Origin: Chiua virens
Taxonomy: Eukaryota > Basidiomycota > Agaricomycetes > Boletales > Boletaceae
Length of the DNA: 64,000 nucleotides
Direction of reading: 5' to 3'
NCBI GenBank assembly: GCA_019787685.1
Contig: JAHNUO010000051.1
Coordinates: 46,676 to 110,675 of the forward strand
Shown here one piece after another: positions 17,801 through 28,042 of this stretch. Made by a program: the position numbers and the translations under genes. The notes under the pieces are model-generated. The model saw only the letters and a program-made list of their open reading frames with translations, was not told the DNA's origin and searched no databases. Position 1 is the stretch's first letter; every line of letters begins with the position of its first letter.

Positions 17801-20770
17801 TCGTGCTGCAATCTCTGCAAACGGTCTGGCCAACGCTAGGTCTTGAATGAGAATGTCACTTGTGATAGCATCCAGGGCATGTGGAATGAGTTTATCCTGT
17901 CCTGTGAGTGCTGTGGTCTTCATGTATTGACAGAGGATGGTAAGGTGCTTGCCCAACATGACTAGGCTGCGTGTAGGTCGGGTCTTGGTGTTGCGGTATG
18001 CCAATGCAGTGAGTTCCGTGCCACGACTTGGAGCCCCACTTAGCATTTCTGCTCGTAAAAGCAGGAGGTGTTGCATTTCAGCATAGTCTTGCAACCATGC
18101 CCTCATGGCTCCCTTGTTCCATTCTATCTCTCCATTCACCACATTCGCCCAATGTCTGAATCGACCTTCTCCTCTGGCTGCAGCTTGGACCAATCGACCT
18201 CTTTGTTGAAAGGCTTTGTTTCGCTGGTCAGATAGGAATGAATAACCAACATCCTTGTTGGTAAGATCATCTGCAACAGCATCATATTCTGCCCTCAAGG
18301 ACAGCCCACCCAGTATTTTTTGTTCCCATAGTTCAATCAGCTTGGCTTCTGTGTCTGCAAACATGCCACAGATGTCATCAAAGTGAATTGGTTCACCCTT
18401 GAACAGCATGGACTTCCAGTGGACACTGTCTGTCCACCAGATGTTAGGCAAGCTCGGCGTGTCATATACGATGGCAGTAGCACGATGCTGTAGGGAGCGT
18501 AGTCGGGCAAACGTGGAGTATTTGTTTTCGATGAACCAATCTTGAAGGGCATTGCAGGCCACCTCTTCCTCCACTCCATTTGGAATGTCCACTCTGCTTC
18601 TGATCTCCCTCAAGAAGGTCAATCGCATGCAGTACTCGAGCTTTGCAATGATTGTAGTGACATGCTTGGGTTCATTGAAGGAACCATCTTTTTTCAATGT
18701 CATCAGAGCCAGACACCGTTCGGTAGGGTCCATGATGACTGTGGTTGGGCTACGCTTCCAGGTCTTTGTCCATACCCTGATGAGTATACAATGAATGTAG
18801 TTTGAGAGGTTTGCTCGTTCCTTTCGCTGTGGGAGTGCACTAAAAAGGAGCTCGGCCATCTGCTTGACCTCTAGGTCCTCGCTGCCCATCGTCATCAACA
18901 TGACCAACAAGGCAATGACTGGTGCTACATATTTGGTCATGCTCTTGTCCAACATGTGCTTGTGAAGTGGAGTGTTGGATATGCCACTTGAAAAAGATGA
19001 GCAAGGTGTACATAAGTATACAATATACTTGTGCCATGCAGTGTTTGTTAGACTCACTTTTGAAGGGGACAAGGCGAATTCAAACGTTTGAGCACCAGCT
19101 CATCAGTTATTTGCAACAGATCCAATGCTTCTTGGAAATATGTGTTGACAGCAGTGCGTAAACCTGGCAGAATCAGATCATCGTCCTTGGGAGTGGATAC
19201 CATGGTACACAAAGACTTGGTATCAAATCTTTCTCCTGCAACATACTCATGCCAACGTGTTGTGTTGAGCCATGGAGTCACTAGACGTTCATCCGATATC
19301 ACAGATGGAATATGGAACTCTTCCTCTAGTTCTTTCAAGAGGGTGTCTATCAAAGACTCTTTGGAAGACTGCCCTTGAATGGTTTCCTTTTCGTACACTT
19401 CCCAGAGGAGGTGGCAAGCACTGTGAGCTTTTGTTCGCCGCGAATGGATGCTTTGAGCTTTGCAGCGTCTCCAAAAAGATGGCTTTGGAATGTCCTTGTG
19501 GTATTTGTAATGATGAGTCCGTACAGTCTCCTCTGCCATGTAAAGCTTGAAACAGTGGTTGCATGCAAAAGCATCATGGATGGACAGTCCATCTATATTG
19601 TCTCTTGGTCCTTCTATATGTGAAGGAAAGTTCTTAGCCAGTGAGACTTCCATGGCTGCTTGAGCGAACTTGTTTTGATCCATGCATATGGCAGGATGTG
19701 TTTGCATCAGGTGGATGGCAGCCTCTTCTTGTAACAATGCAATGCCACATTCCTGACATTGAAGAAAATGGAATTCCTCATTGACAACCAAATTCAATGA
19801 GTCAAGATACGAGTGTCGGAGGAAACCGTTGGATCTGATGTAAGATGGGTTGATACTGGTTTCTTGTATGACTGGAGGAATGGGTGGTGGTGAAGGAGTT
19901 TTTGTGGCTGATACTGATCGATGTTGCTGCTCTAATATAGACTATAAAATAAATTATTCATAGCTGAGGTTTGTTTATGAACATGAACTTACTATCAAGG
20001 ATGGTATGGGTTGAGTTAAAGATCTTGGTGATATAACCAGAGGTGATCCCATGTCAATATCCTGCTGTCACTAGCATAAACATATGAAATACTTGTGCAC
20101 ATGAACATGACTTACATGAGAAGCTTGGAAGTCCTGCTATTGCCAGAATAAGTATATGAAATACTTGTGCACATGAACATGACTTACATGAGAAGCTTGA
20201 GGATCCTGCTATTGCCAGCATAAGTACATATATGGAATACTTGTGCACATCAAATACACTTACATGAGAGGCTTGGGGGCTCTGCTATTGCTAGCATAAG
20301 TAAATGGAATACTTGTGCACACAAACATGGCTTACATTCGTTGGGGAGGTGATCATATTGTGATTGCTATGGGCAGAAGGTGGTGAAGATCGCATAGCAG
20401 TATCAAGGAACTGGATTTGAAATTATTAAATGTCAGACACAATGACTATAAATCAGTGAACACCTACTGGATTGGATGTGCATAAATATTCATTTACTTG
20501 TGCACATTGTTTGTTCTTGTTTGGTCCCACCCAAATTGATTGGACTTTTTTCATATGCTTTTTCATGTTGTTTGTGGTAGAGAAACCTGTCAGCTTGGGA
20601 CAGCCAGGGTTAGAACAGTAACAAAGAAATACACCATCCTCATTCCTCTGTACAGTGACCTTTTGTTTAGTATGAGTGAAAAAGATAGATGTGGGAACAC
20701 ATTTTCTAATGTGAGTGATATATATAGACTTCAAGTCAAATTGTAGCTTGCAAGAGTTGCAGGTAAACAT
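14859..20770 (-). CDS. OrsD-like zinc-finger / RecQ-family helicase (telomere-linked helicase type)
   Basis: Start ATG 20770 (MFTCNSCKLQFDLK). First finger: CNSCKLQF...H; then YCSNPGCPKL...MKKHMKK. After small exons come two C2H2 units (CQECGIAL...HLMQTH, CNHCFKLY...HHYKYH) typical of OrsD/DUF3505. A ~580-residue middle region without clear catalytic motifs follows (17347-18986). The helicase module (14859-16904) has Walker A ATGGGKSML, DEAH in VFDEAHIPL, LLSATLPP and an intact motif VI QGQGRAGRDG, then Cys-rich segments (CCVC; CALC...C; ICWLC). The total is about 1,800 residues. Introns at 17299-17346, 18987-19057, 19942-19992, four in 20065-20335, and 20411-20467 all keep phase, which strongly supports the model. 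The join near 16904-16937 is unresolved: only a 23-nt intron fits the phase, so a frameshift or two genes are possible. Unlike its neighbours it keeps long open frames and arginines. Telomere-linked RecQ genes often sit in subtelomeres. Confidence 0.85.
17299..17346 (-). other. intron of the OrsD/RecQ gene with half of the palindrome
   Basis: GTGAGT ... TTTGCAG, 48 nt, phase-consistent (one leftover base on each model). Near its 5' end it reads GTATGAATGCTTGTGCATAA, a degenerate half of the recurring palindrome. Immediately downstream an intact palindrome (17259-17282) lies in the exon and is read as VHKYMNTCA. Confidence 0.65.
18987..19057 (-). other. palindrome-bearing intron of the OrsD/RecQ gene
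   Basis: 71 nt, GTGAGT to TTTTTCAAG, joining ...PLQ and GISNTPLHKH in phase (two leftover bases plus one). It contains GGCACAAGTAT-ATTGT-ATACTTATG, the recurring palindrome, near its middle. Confidence 0.75.
19942..19992 (-). other. 51-nt intron of the OrsD/RecQ gene, degenerate relative
   Basis: Begins GTAAGTTCATGTTCAT, close to the first 16 bases of the four palindrome introns upstream, and ends TTTTATAG. The palindrome arms are no longer recognisable (CATAAACAAACC remains). Phase 0 joins PIPSLI to SILEQQHR. Same length (51 nt) as three of the four tandem introns, so it may be an eroded member. Confidence 0.65.
20065..20335 (-). repeat. tandem array of four near-identical introns and three 21-nt microexons
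   Basis: On the coding strand, introns occupy 20285-20335 (51 nt), 20209-20263 (55), 20137-20187 (51) and 20065-20115 (51). Each starts GTAAGYSNTGTTYGTGTG or a close variant, carries the palindrome GCACAAGTAT...CTTATGC, and ends CAATAG or TGACAG. Between them are 21-nt exons at 20264-20284, 20188-20208 and 20116-20136, read as QSPQASH, QDPQASH and QDFQASH. All are phase 0, and the frame stays open from SPTN upstream to QDIDMGSP downstream and on into the OrsD fingers. The repeat unit is therefore one microexon plus one intron, 72-76 bp. Confidence 0.85.
20411..20467 (-). other. 57-nt intron of the OrsD/RecQ gene
   Basis: GTAGGT ... GTCTGACATT ... AATCCAG, with a CTGAC branch-like site. It joins TSNP to FLDTAMRSS in phase 0. 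The palindrome copy at 20480-20503 lies just upstream and is read through as coding (CAQVNEYLC), unless an alternative upstream GT is used. Confidence 0.65.
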
Positions 20771-20869
20771 GATGGTATGAAAGTGGGAGAAAGAACAATA
20801 TTTTCCCACAGGTTGGCCTATATCTATGATAAATTCAAACTCCACTTGAATAATTTTCCCACGATGTGT

Positions 20870-21120
20870 GCACAAGTATTTCATATGCTTGTGCAAGCAA
20901 TTGATTGAAGAAATTTTAGTATGGCTATATTAGTAAACTGGTTCAAACAGATATTGAGGTAACTACTTAAAATTCTTATACACCATCTGGATCAAACCAC
21001 TGGCTTGCATAAGAAATTGTTGACAGCACAAGTATACATACATGTGTACAACCAATCCATCCAATAGTATACTTGATTCATTCTGTGTTCTCCTCAGCAT
21101 AAGTATTCATACACTTGTGC
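20870..21120 (-). repeat. three palindrome copies upstream of the OrsD/RecQ gene
   Basis: Cores at 20870-20894 (GCACAAG ... CTTGTGC, perfect arms), 21026-21050 (degenerate 3' arm) and 21097-21120 (GCATAAGTATTCATACACTTGTGC split by its loop). They lie upstream of the predicted start codon, in the 5' UTR or in introns of an untranslated leader. The remaining sequence to 21390 shows no gene. Confidence 0.6.
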
Positions 21121-21398
21121 TGCTGGTAGTTATTATTATTTGGTCTAAGTATTTCTGTCTTGGCTATTTCCACAACCTTCTGTGGAGAACCCCATGGGAG
21201 ACCCCCATCCAACACTTTTTCACATAGTTTGTTTGTCTCACCTCTGTCAGGTGCAAGTGGTTGTCTTGGCTATTTAGGCTACAGCTCTAACCATCACTTA
21301 TTAATACAAACCTGCCTTGTGTGCTGCACAAAACCATGTGGCTCAGCTAGTGCCTCTGATTGATGTCATATTTGGTGTGTGCTGCAATTGTGTGTTCA

Positions 21399-21952
21399 TA
21401 GTGTTTCAAAGTCCAGTCTAGAACTGCTCAAAAGACTGGCAACTGGACTGGACTGCAGTTGTGGTTGCATCCAGTTGCCAATCAGTCCAGTTGCCAGTTG
21501 CCTTGATTTAGACAAAAAAAAAAAGACATGTCTTTAGCTCCTATTCATGGGTACTTCCCACAATAGTTTCAGGATTTTAGGTATTTTATTTGAATTTCTA
21601 CAATAAAAACCAAGTTGAGACCCCCTCTGACTGACATGCCACCCAGAAATTGCCATATTGTTTGATCCTGTGATCCAAATCTTATGATCCAAGGGTCAGT
21701 AGGTATCCAGGGGTCCATAGTAGATTTGAATTCACCATGACTAATCATGGTTCCCACGCAAAAGGAGTCAAAGGACCAGTTTGGAACAACAATGGTTGCA
21801 GCTGATTGTAACTGATCAAAAGACTGTTTTGGACCAGTTTTTTTCGGTCCATATGTGGTTGGAAGGGTCCAGGACCTTTCTAGGACTGGTCTTGGTCCAG
21901 TTGTCTCATTTGGACCATGGAAAACCAGACTGGACCAGACTTTAAAACACTA
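21399..21952 (+). mobile_element. hAT-MITE-1 copy A (complete)
   Basis: A 554-bp element with imperfect terminal inverted repeats: it starts TAGTGTTTCAAAGTCCAGTC and ends CCAGACTTTAAAACACTA. Flanks TGTGTTCA (21391-21398) and TGTATTCG (21953-21960) match at 6 of 8 positions, both mismatches being transitions, as for an aged 8-bp hAT target duplication. The left part is rich in CAACTGGAC-type motifs, the right part in GGTCCAGGACC and CCAGTCTTGGTCCAG. There is no coding capacity, so it is non-autonomous. Confidence 0.75.
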
Positions 21953-22079
21953 TGTATTCGTGGTGTTACACACTCTGGTATGTTTGTTCTACAACTGGTT
22001 GATTTTGTGCTTCATAGTTACTCTATGTAATCCATTTTGGTACCATTCCCTGCTTTACATTCACCTGAACTGGCCCTGA

Positions 22080-23060
22080 TGCATCCCAGTCACCCCACTT
22101 GCTTTGACCCCCTTCATCTCAAATTTCTCTGGTATATTTATTGTACTGCCAAGGGGTTTGTCACTCTGTACTCACCCCATTGAGTGTATTTAAGTGCTGT
22201 TTCTACCTTTACATTGACCTGAAACAGCCCTGAAGCATTCCAGTCACCCTACTTGTCTTGACCTCCCCTTTGACATGTCTCAGTTGTTCCTTTTCTCTTC
22301 TTTCCTTCCTTGGACCTTATTTTCAATGTGACATGTTCTTCTTATGACCAAATAATTTGCCACTTGGAGCCCACTCTACTAAGTCTATTTAGGTGCTATG
22401 CTCACCTTCATGTTGACCCAAAATGGCTCCCATGTCCTGGTTACCCTATTTGTCTCAACCCTTCCTGGTTTTTAGTTTCATTCTGGTATGTTTTGTTTTG
22501 CTGTCAATCAATTCATTGATTCATACTCACTCTGTTTAGTCTGTTCAGGTGCTATTCCTACTTTACATCAACATGAAATAGCTCCAACATGTCCCAGTCA
22601 CTTCACTTAGCTCTATCCCCCTTTGTGTCTCAATTTTTAATGTGGTATGTTCATTTCTCAACCAGTTGATTTGTTGCTTGGTACACACTCTACTTACTCT
22701 CAATTTAGGTGCTGTTCCTGCCTGTATATTGACCTAAAACTACCACAACACACTCTTGTTACCCCACTTGCCTCAACCCTTCCTGGATTTTAATTTCAAT
22801 ACAGATGTTTGTGTCATGACCAATCAATTTATCCCATGATACTCACTCATTTGAGTCCATTTTAGTCCCATTCCCTCTTATATCAACATCAAATGGCCCT
22901 GGCATGTCCCAGTTACCACTCTTACCTGACTCCCCATTCAATCTCAAATTGACTCTGGCATGTTCATTTCACTGCTGAATGACTCAATGCTTCATACTCA
23001 CTCCATTTAGTGTAGCTACATGGCATTCTAACCTCTGTATCAATGTGAAATTCATATGTG
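22080..23060 (+). repeat. diverged ~160-bp satellite array
   Basis: About six tandem monomers, each with the same order of blocks: TGGTATGTT-type, CCAGTTGATTTG, CTCACTC.ATT.AGT, TTTAGGTGCT.TTCC, TACATTGACC.AAA, CATGTCCCAGT.ACCCC, CTTGCCT.GACCCC and TCAATTT.AA.GTGG. Spacing is roughly 160-170 bp. The same monomer, inverted, forms the array at 51780-53105. Copies here are more diverged. No coding function is seen. Confidence 0.65.
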
Positions 23061-23216
23061 ACAAACAATTTTATTCAATGCTACAGTATTACTAAATCAC
23101 CACTGACCCAAACTAGTGCTTACATCTCTAATGTAAATTGAATAATAGCACTCAGTGACCTGACCACATCAAACAGAGAGTCTCATCAGAGTGAGTAGTA
23201 TCATTTTGTTAAGACC

Positions 23217-23826
23217 ATGTTCCTCCGGAATGTACTCCAGAGATAGGGGTATCTCAGAGTTCAAATGTTTAGATAGGACATTGGGTTCAGCTTATGTGCT
23301 GCCCCCTTACTAGCATTGTGTCATGGATTTACAGAGATAGTTTGAAGGAGCTTGGAGAAGTTCAGGATGAACAAGAGAAGTCACCAGGACCTTTAGGAGT
23401 TTGGGGATGATTAGGCAGGATTCATCTACATGTATGTTGATAATCAAGCTAGAGTTGCAAGAGGAGTAACAAAGTTTATATACTCAGAGATCAAAGGATA
23501 TTACTAAGGAGTTTAGGAGATGAATAAGCCAGAGAAATGGAGAATGACTAAAGAGCTAAGACAGATGACAGGAAAGTAAGTAACTGGAAGAAGTCAGATA
23601 TGTATAAAAGCTGGAGCTGTGCTCCTAAGCAAGACACAGGAATACAGAATGTACACTAGGACAAAAAGGGACAAAGGAGATCTAAGAGATATTCAGAGTA
23701 CAAGTCTAGAGGTCTGGAGCTGAAGGAGGAGTGCAAGAATGCTTTGGAGTTGCAGGAATTTAGATCTGAAGGGTCAGAGTTTTAAATAGGAGAGTTGCAC
23801 TTGTTGATAGGATTTCTGGGATGACA
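23217..23826 (-). mobile_element. solo LTR of the Gypsy-1 family
   Basis: Inverted relative of the Gypsy-1 LTR, about 610 bp: it begins TGTTAAGACC (reverse of GGTCTTAACA) and ends GGGATGACA (reverse of TGTCATCCC). It keeps the inverted TATA context TTTATATACTCAGAG. Flanking CATTT (23212-23216) and CATCT (23827-23831) differ by one transition, consistent with a 5-bp target duplication. No internal retroelement sequence adjoins it. Confidence 0.65.
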
Positions 23827-23838
23827 CATCTGGCTCAC

Positions 23839-23902
23839 TGTCATATACCATACCATCTCCATTGCACCAAATCCAACTCTGACCTTCTCAGACATTAACT
23901 CC
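23839..23902 (+). mobile_element. 5' end of a Gypsy-1-type LTR, cut by a MITE
   Basis: TGTCATATACCATACC and the following bases resemble the start of the diverged solo LTR at 36843. The similarity ends where hAT-MITE-1 copy B begins at 23903, so the MITE inserted into, or recombined with, this LTR. Confidence 0.5.
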
Positions 23903-24295
23903 TAGTGTTCCAATGTCCAGTCTAGGGCTGCTCAAAAGACTGGCAACTGGACCAGACTGGACTGGTAAGCAACTGGACTGCAGTTGCAGTTGCATCCAGT
24001 TGCTGACCAGTCCAGTTACCAGTTGCCTTGATTTTGAAAAAATAAAAGACTTGTCCTTTAGTGGACCAGTCTTTAGCTCCTATCCATGGGTACTTCCCAC
24101 AATATTTTCAGAATTTTAGATATTTCATTTGAATTTCTACCACAAAAACCGAGTTAAGACCCTCTCTGATCAACATGCCACCTGGAAATGGCCATATCCT
24201 TTGATCCTGTGCTCCACATCTTATGATCTAAGGGTCTGTAGGTAACCAGAGGTCCATAGTAGATTTTATTTCACCATGACTAATTGTGGTTTCCG
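23903..24295 (+). mobile_element. hAT-MITE-1 copy B, 3' truncated
   Basis: Starts TAGTGTTCCAATGTCCAGTC, follows copy A through the AAATGGCCATAT...GATCCTGTG centre, and stops after CATGACTAATTGTGG. The right third with GGTCCAGGACC and the right terminal repeat is missing. Confidence 0.7.
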
Positions 24296-24385
24296 CTGTG
24301 TGGTAGATTGGTCTGTGTCAACATGTTTATATACTTCTATCCATAGCTAGCTTGTTGACTTATTCTACTAAGTGATTGTAGCTCA

Positions 24386-24604
24386 GCATAAATATTCCAT
24401 ATATGTATGATAGTGGCTATCAATTAGTAAAAGTGAAATGTATCATATGCTTCCACTAGTAGTTGACTAACTTAGCTGAATTGGTGTCTATCAATTGCCA
24501 TAAGTATTCCATATACTAATGCAAATATACTTACATGGATTTTGCCTCATGCCTAGTATCTCAGTCATTTTATCATCATGCCCAAGTATTTGAAATACAT
24601 GTGC
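24386..24604. repeat. three degenerate palindrome copies
   Basis: 24386-24410 (GCATAAATATTCCATATATG...), 24497-24522 (CCATAAGTATTCCATATACT...) and 24580-24604 (CCCAAGTATTTGAAATACATGTGC split by its loop). Arms are eroded compared with 20065-20335. On the minus strand they have the same polarity as the gene introns. No exon can be assigned around them; they may be remnants of a gene 5' of, or duplicated from, the OrsD/RecQ locus. Confidence 0.5.
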
Positions 24605-24667
24605 TTGTGGCTATGTAATACAGACATTGTTTTTATCAGATTGTTACACTGCATTGACAAGATTTCT

Positions 24668-26095
24668 GTAGTAGGCTGTTCTACTCTATTGACTAGGTTG
24701 TTCCAATAGGTTGTTCCAGTAGGTTATTCTACCCCATTCTAGGTTGTTCCACCAGGTTATTCCACCCCAATGACTAGGTTGTTCCACTAAATTGTGCTAC
24801 TCCATTGACTGGGTTATTCCAGTAGGTTGTTCCACCCCATTGACTAGGTTGTTCCACTTAGGCTAAGGTTGTTCCACCCCATTGACTAGGTTGTTCCACT
24901 TAGGCTAAGGTTGCTCCACCCCATTGACTAGGTTGTTCCACTAGGTTGTTCCACTTAGGCTAAGGTTGTTTCAACCCATTGACTAGGTTGTTCCACTAGG
25001 TTGTTCCACCCCATTGACTAGGTTGTTCCACTTAGGCTAAGGTTGTTCCACCCTATTGACTAGGTTGTTCCACTTAGGCTAAGGTTGTTCCACCCTATTG
25101 ACTAGGTTGTTCCACTTAGGCTGAGGTTGTTCCACCCTATTGGCTAGGTTGTTCCACTTAGGCTAAGGTTGTTCCACCCCATTGACTAGGTTGTTCTACT
25201 AGGTTGTTCCACTTAGGCTAAGGTTGTTCCACCCTATTGACTAGGTTGTTCCACTTAGGCTAAGGTTGTTCCACTCCATTGACTAGGTTGTTCCACTTAG
25301 GCTAAGGTTGTTCCACTCCATTGACTAGGTTGTTCCACTAGGTTGTTCCACCCTATTGACTAGGTTATTCCACTTAGGCTAAGGTTGCTCCACCCCATTG
25401 ACTAGGTTGTTCCACTTAGGCTAAGGTTGTTCCACTAGGTTGTTCCACTAGGTTGTTCCACTTAGGCTAAGGTTGTTCCACCCTATTGACTAGGTTGTTC
25501 TACTAGGTTGTTCCACCCCATTGACTAGGTTGTTCCACTTAGGCTAAGGTTCTTCCAACCCATTGACTAGGTTGTTCCACTAGATTGTTCCACTTAGGCT
25601 AAGGTTGTTCCACCCTATTGACTAGGTTGTTCCACTTAGGCTAAGGTTATTCCACCCCATTGACTAGGTTGTTCCACTTAGGCTAAGGTTATTTCACCCC
25701 ATTGACTAGGTTGTTCCACTTAGGCTAAGGTTGTTCCACTCCATTGACTAGGTTGTTCCACTAGGTTGTTCCACTTAGGCTAAGGTTGCTCCACCCCATT
25801 GACTAGGTTGTTCCACTTAGGCTAAGGTTGTTCCACCCCATTGACTAGGTTGTTCCACTTAGGCTAAGGTTGTTCCACCTCATTGACTAGGTTGTTCCAC
25901 TTAGGCTAAGGTTGTTCTACCTCATTGACTAGGTTGTTCCACTTAGGCTAAGGTTGTTCCACCCATTGACTAGGTTGTTCCACTTAGGCTAAGGTTGTTC
26001 CAACCCATTGACTAGGTTGTTCCACTTAGGCTAAGGTTGTTCCAACCCATTGACTAGGTTGTTCCACTTAGGCTAAGGTTGTTCCATCCCATTGA
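24668..26095. repeat. minisatellite, diverged 42-bp phase
   Basis: Tandem units built of two halves, each starting GGTTGTTCCA: one reads CTTAGGCTAA, the other CCCCATTGACTA. The dominant period is 42 bp, with irregular shorter units such as CTAGGTTGTTCCA. Single-base variants are common (CCCTATTGACTA, TTATTCCA, AACCCATTG). The array begins with the most degraded copies at its left edge. Confidence 0.9.
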
Positions 26096-26890
26096 CTAGG
26101 TTGTTCCACAAGGTTGTTCCACCCCATTGGCTAGGTTGTTCCACAAGGTTGTTCCACCCCATTGGCTAGGTTGTTCCACAAGGTTGTTCCACCCCATTGA
26201 CTAGGTTGTTCCACAAGGTTGTTCCACCCCATTGGCTAGGTTGTTCCACAAGGTTGTTCCACCCCATTGACTAGGTTGTTCCACAAGGTTGTTCCACCCC
26301 ATTGACTAGGTTGTTCCACAAGGTTGTTCCACCCCATTGACTAGGTTGTTCCACAAGGTTGTTCCACCCCATTGACTAGGTTGTTCCACAAGGTTGTTCC
26401 ACCCCATTGACTAGGTTGTTCCACAAGGTTGTTCCACCCCATTGACTAGGTTGTTCCACAAGGTTGTTCCACCCCATTGACTAGGTTGTTCCACAAGGTT
26501 GTTCCACCCCATTGACTAGGTTGTTCCACAAGGTTGTTCCACCCCATTGACTAGGTTGTTCCACAAGGTTGTTCCACCCCATTGACTAGGTTGTTCCACA
26601 AGGTTGTTCCACCCCATTGACTAGGTTGTTCCACAAGGTTGTTCCACCCCATTGACTAGGTTGTTCCACAAGGTTGTTCCACCCCATTGACTAGGTTGTT
26701 CCACAAGGTTGTTCCACCCCATTGACTAGGTTGTTCCACAAGGTTGTTCCACCCCATTGACTAGGTTGTTCCACAAGGTTGTTCCACCCCATTGACTAGG
26801 TTGTTCCACAAGGTTGTTCCACCCCATTGACTAGGTTGTTCCACAAGGTTGTTCCACCCCATTGACTAGGTTGTTCCACTAGGTTGTTCC
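26096..26890. repeat. minisatellite, homogenised 35-bp phase
   Basis: About 22 almost identical 35-bp units: TTGTTCCACCCCATTGACTA followed by GGTTGTTCCACAAGG. The CTTAGGCTAA half of the older phase is replaced by CAAGG. A few early units carry GGCTAGG instead of GACTAGG; later units are uniform, indicating recent expansion from one unit. It ends inside the retrotransposon remnant at 26884-28042. Confidence 0.92.
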
Positions 26891-28042
26891 AGGGGCTATC
26901 AAGTGGTACGGATACGGAGGGGAAGATTATTAGGTTGAAGGATTCCTTTGCAAATACAGATTCGAACTCCACATATTCCAAAGGGAGGGTAATCTTGGTT
27001 TTGGGGGCTGTGGCAGCAAGGGAGGTGACATTTGTGAGCTTCTTGGGTTGGGTAGCCTGGATGAAGTGTTGCCCCACACACATGATGTGATTCATGGAGT
27101 GTCATACTGATTGGGTAGTAAAGTGGTGACCAGTTTCAGTACCAAGGTAGTCGTAGAGTATGCTATCCCAGATGGGGTCGACATCAAGGTGGCGGGTAGG
27201 GTGGTTTGGTAGAGGATGGGTGAGTTTGGCTGAGTGATGGGGTTCATCGGTGGTGATAGGAGGGTGGTTGGGTTCAGGAGCAGAGATAGTGATGGTCTTG
27301 GTGACCCAGTCAATGATGGGATTGGTCACTTTGAGCCAAGGTAGACTGAGGATCATATTTTCCGAATCACAATGGCTTATGTGGAACTTTATGCATTGGA
27401 GTATTCCGCCAAGAGTGATCCTGAGGGTGGTGGTGAACTTGATGTCTCCATTTTTATTCATGGTGGTGTCTACATTCCAAACTGGGATAGGTTTCAGAAG
27501 ATGTTCTTTTGGGAGGTTGTTCTTCTGGATGAAGTGCCAGTTGATACAATTGATTCCAGCCCCAGAGTCAATGAGGGTGTGGGTGTCGACGTCTTTTGAG
27601 GTAGTAGTAGTGTTCAATCTTATGGGAATTTGCATAGATTGAGAGGAGAGTTCAGCTACTAGTACATGTTTATGAGAAGTGGAAGATACCGGCATCAAAT
27701 CGGTCTTCCTCCTTGAAAACCTGTGAATGGAGTAGTCACCTTGTTGCAGAAGGTGGAAATATAGGAAGGGATGTCATTGTTCTTTGTGGCTCAGGTAGTG
27801 GACAACCAGGCAATGGCATTGCCTTCCAATTCTGAGTGATGGACGTTGATGTCTGGGTCATTCTCCTGAGGTTCAGAAGATAGTGAAGAGGGTTCAGGGT
27901 TTTTGTCTGATAGATCAGATGGTGGGGAGTTGGATGACCGAAGTCTCCAGGTGGCAGCAATGGCTGGACAAGTGGGGCGTCCTGAAGAAATGGTAGGCAG
28001 CTAACTGCATGAAGGCAGGCTGTAAGGAGAGTCTTGTTCTTA
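26884..28042 (-). pseudogene. Gypsy-2 remnant: gag tail, protease and start of RT region
   Basis: Reading from 28042 downward there is a short gag-like piece, then an aspartic protease (27102-27698) with THTLIDSGAGINCINWHFIQ, IPVWNVDTTMN, ENMILSLPWL and NPIIDWVT, which is a complete retropepsin core. Next comes the linker typical just before RT (LPLEYVEFESVFAKESF, 26900-27000). The coding then runs at SVPLDSPW directly into the 35-bp minisatellite. In relatives the corresponding position reads PWDHAIDL, so the tryptophan codon TGG is where the repeat begins. The 5' LTR adjoins at 28043. The RT, RNase H and integrase of this copy are missing. Confidence 0.75.

Noticed and set aside
20054..20248. 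Minus-strand frame reading through the tandem introns (MHKYSIYVLMLAIAG...)
   Set aside because: It reads the introns as coding in another phase; splicing gives a continuous frame into the OrsD fingers, which is far better supported.
24668..26890. Regular ~35-bp repeats resembling a CRISPR array
   Set aside because: Units are contiguous with no unique spacers, and the host is clearly eukaryotic; it is a minisatellite.
26796..27095. Minus-strand ORF extending from RT linker into WNNLVEQ repeats as a repeat protein
   Set aside because: The repetitive part is only the minisatellite translated; the real coding part ends at PLDSPW.
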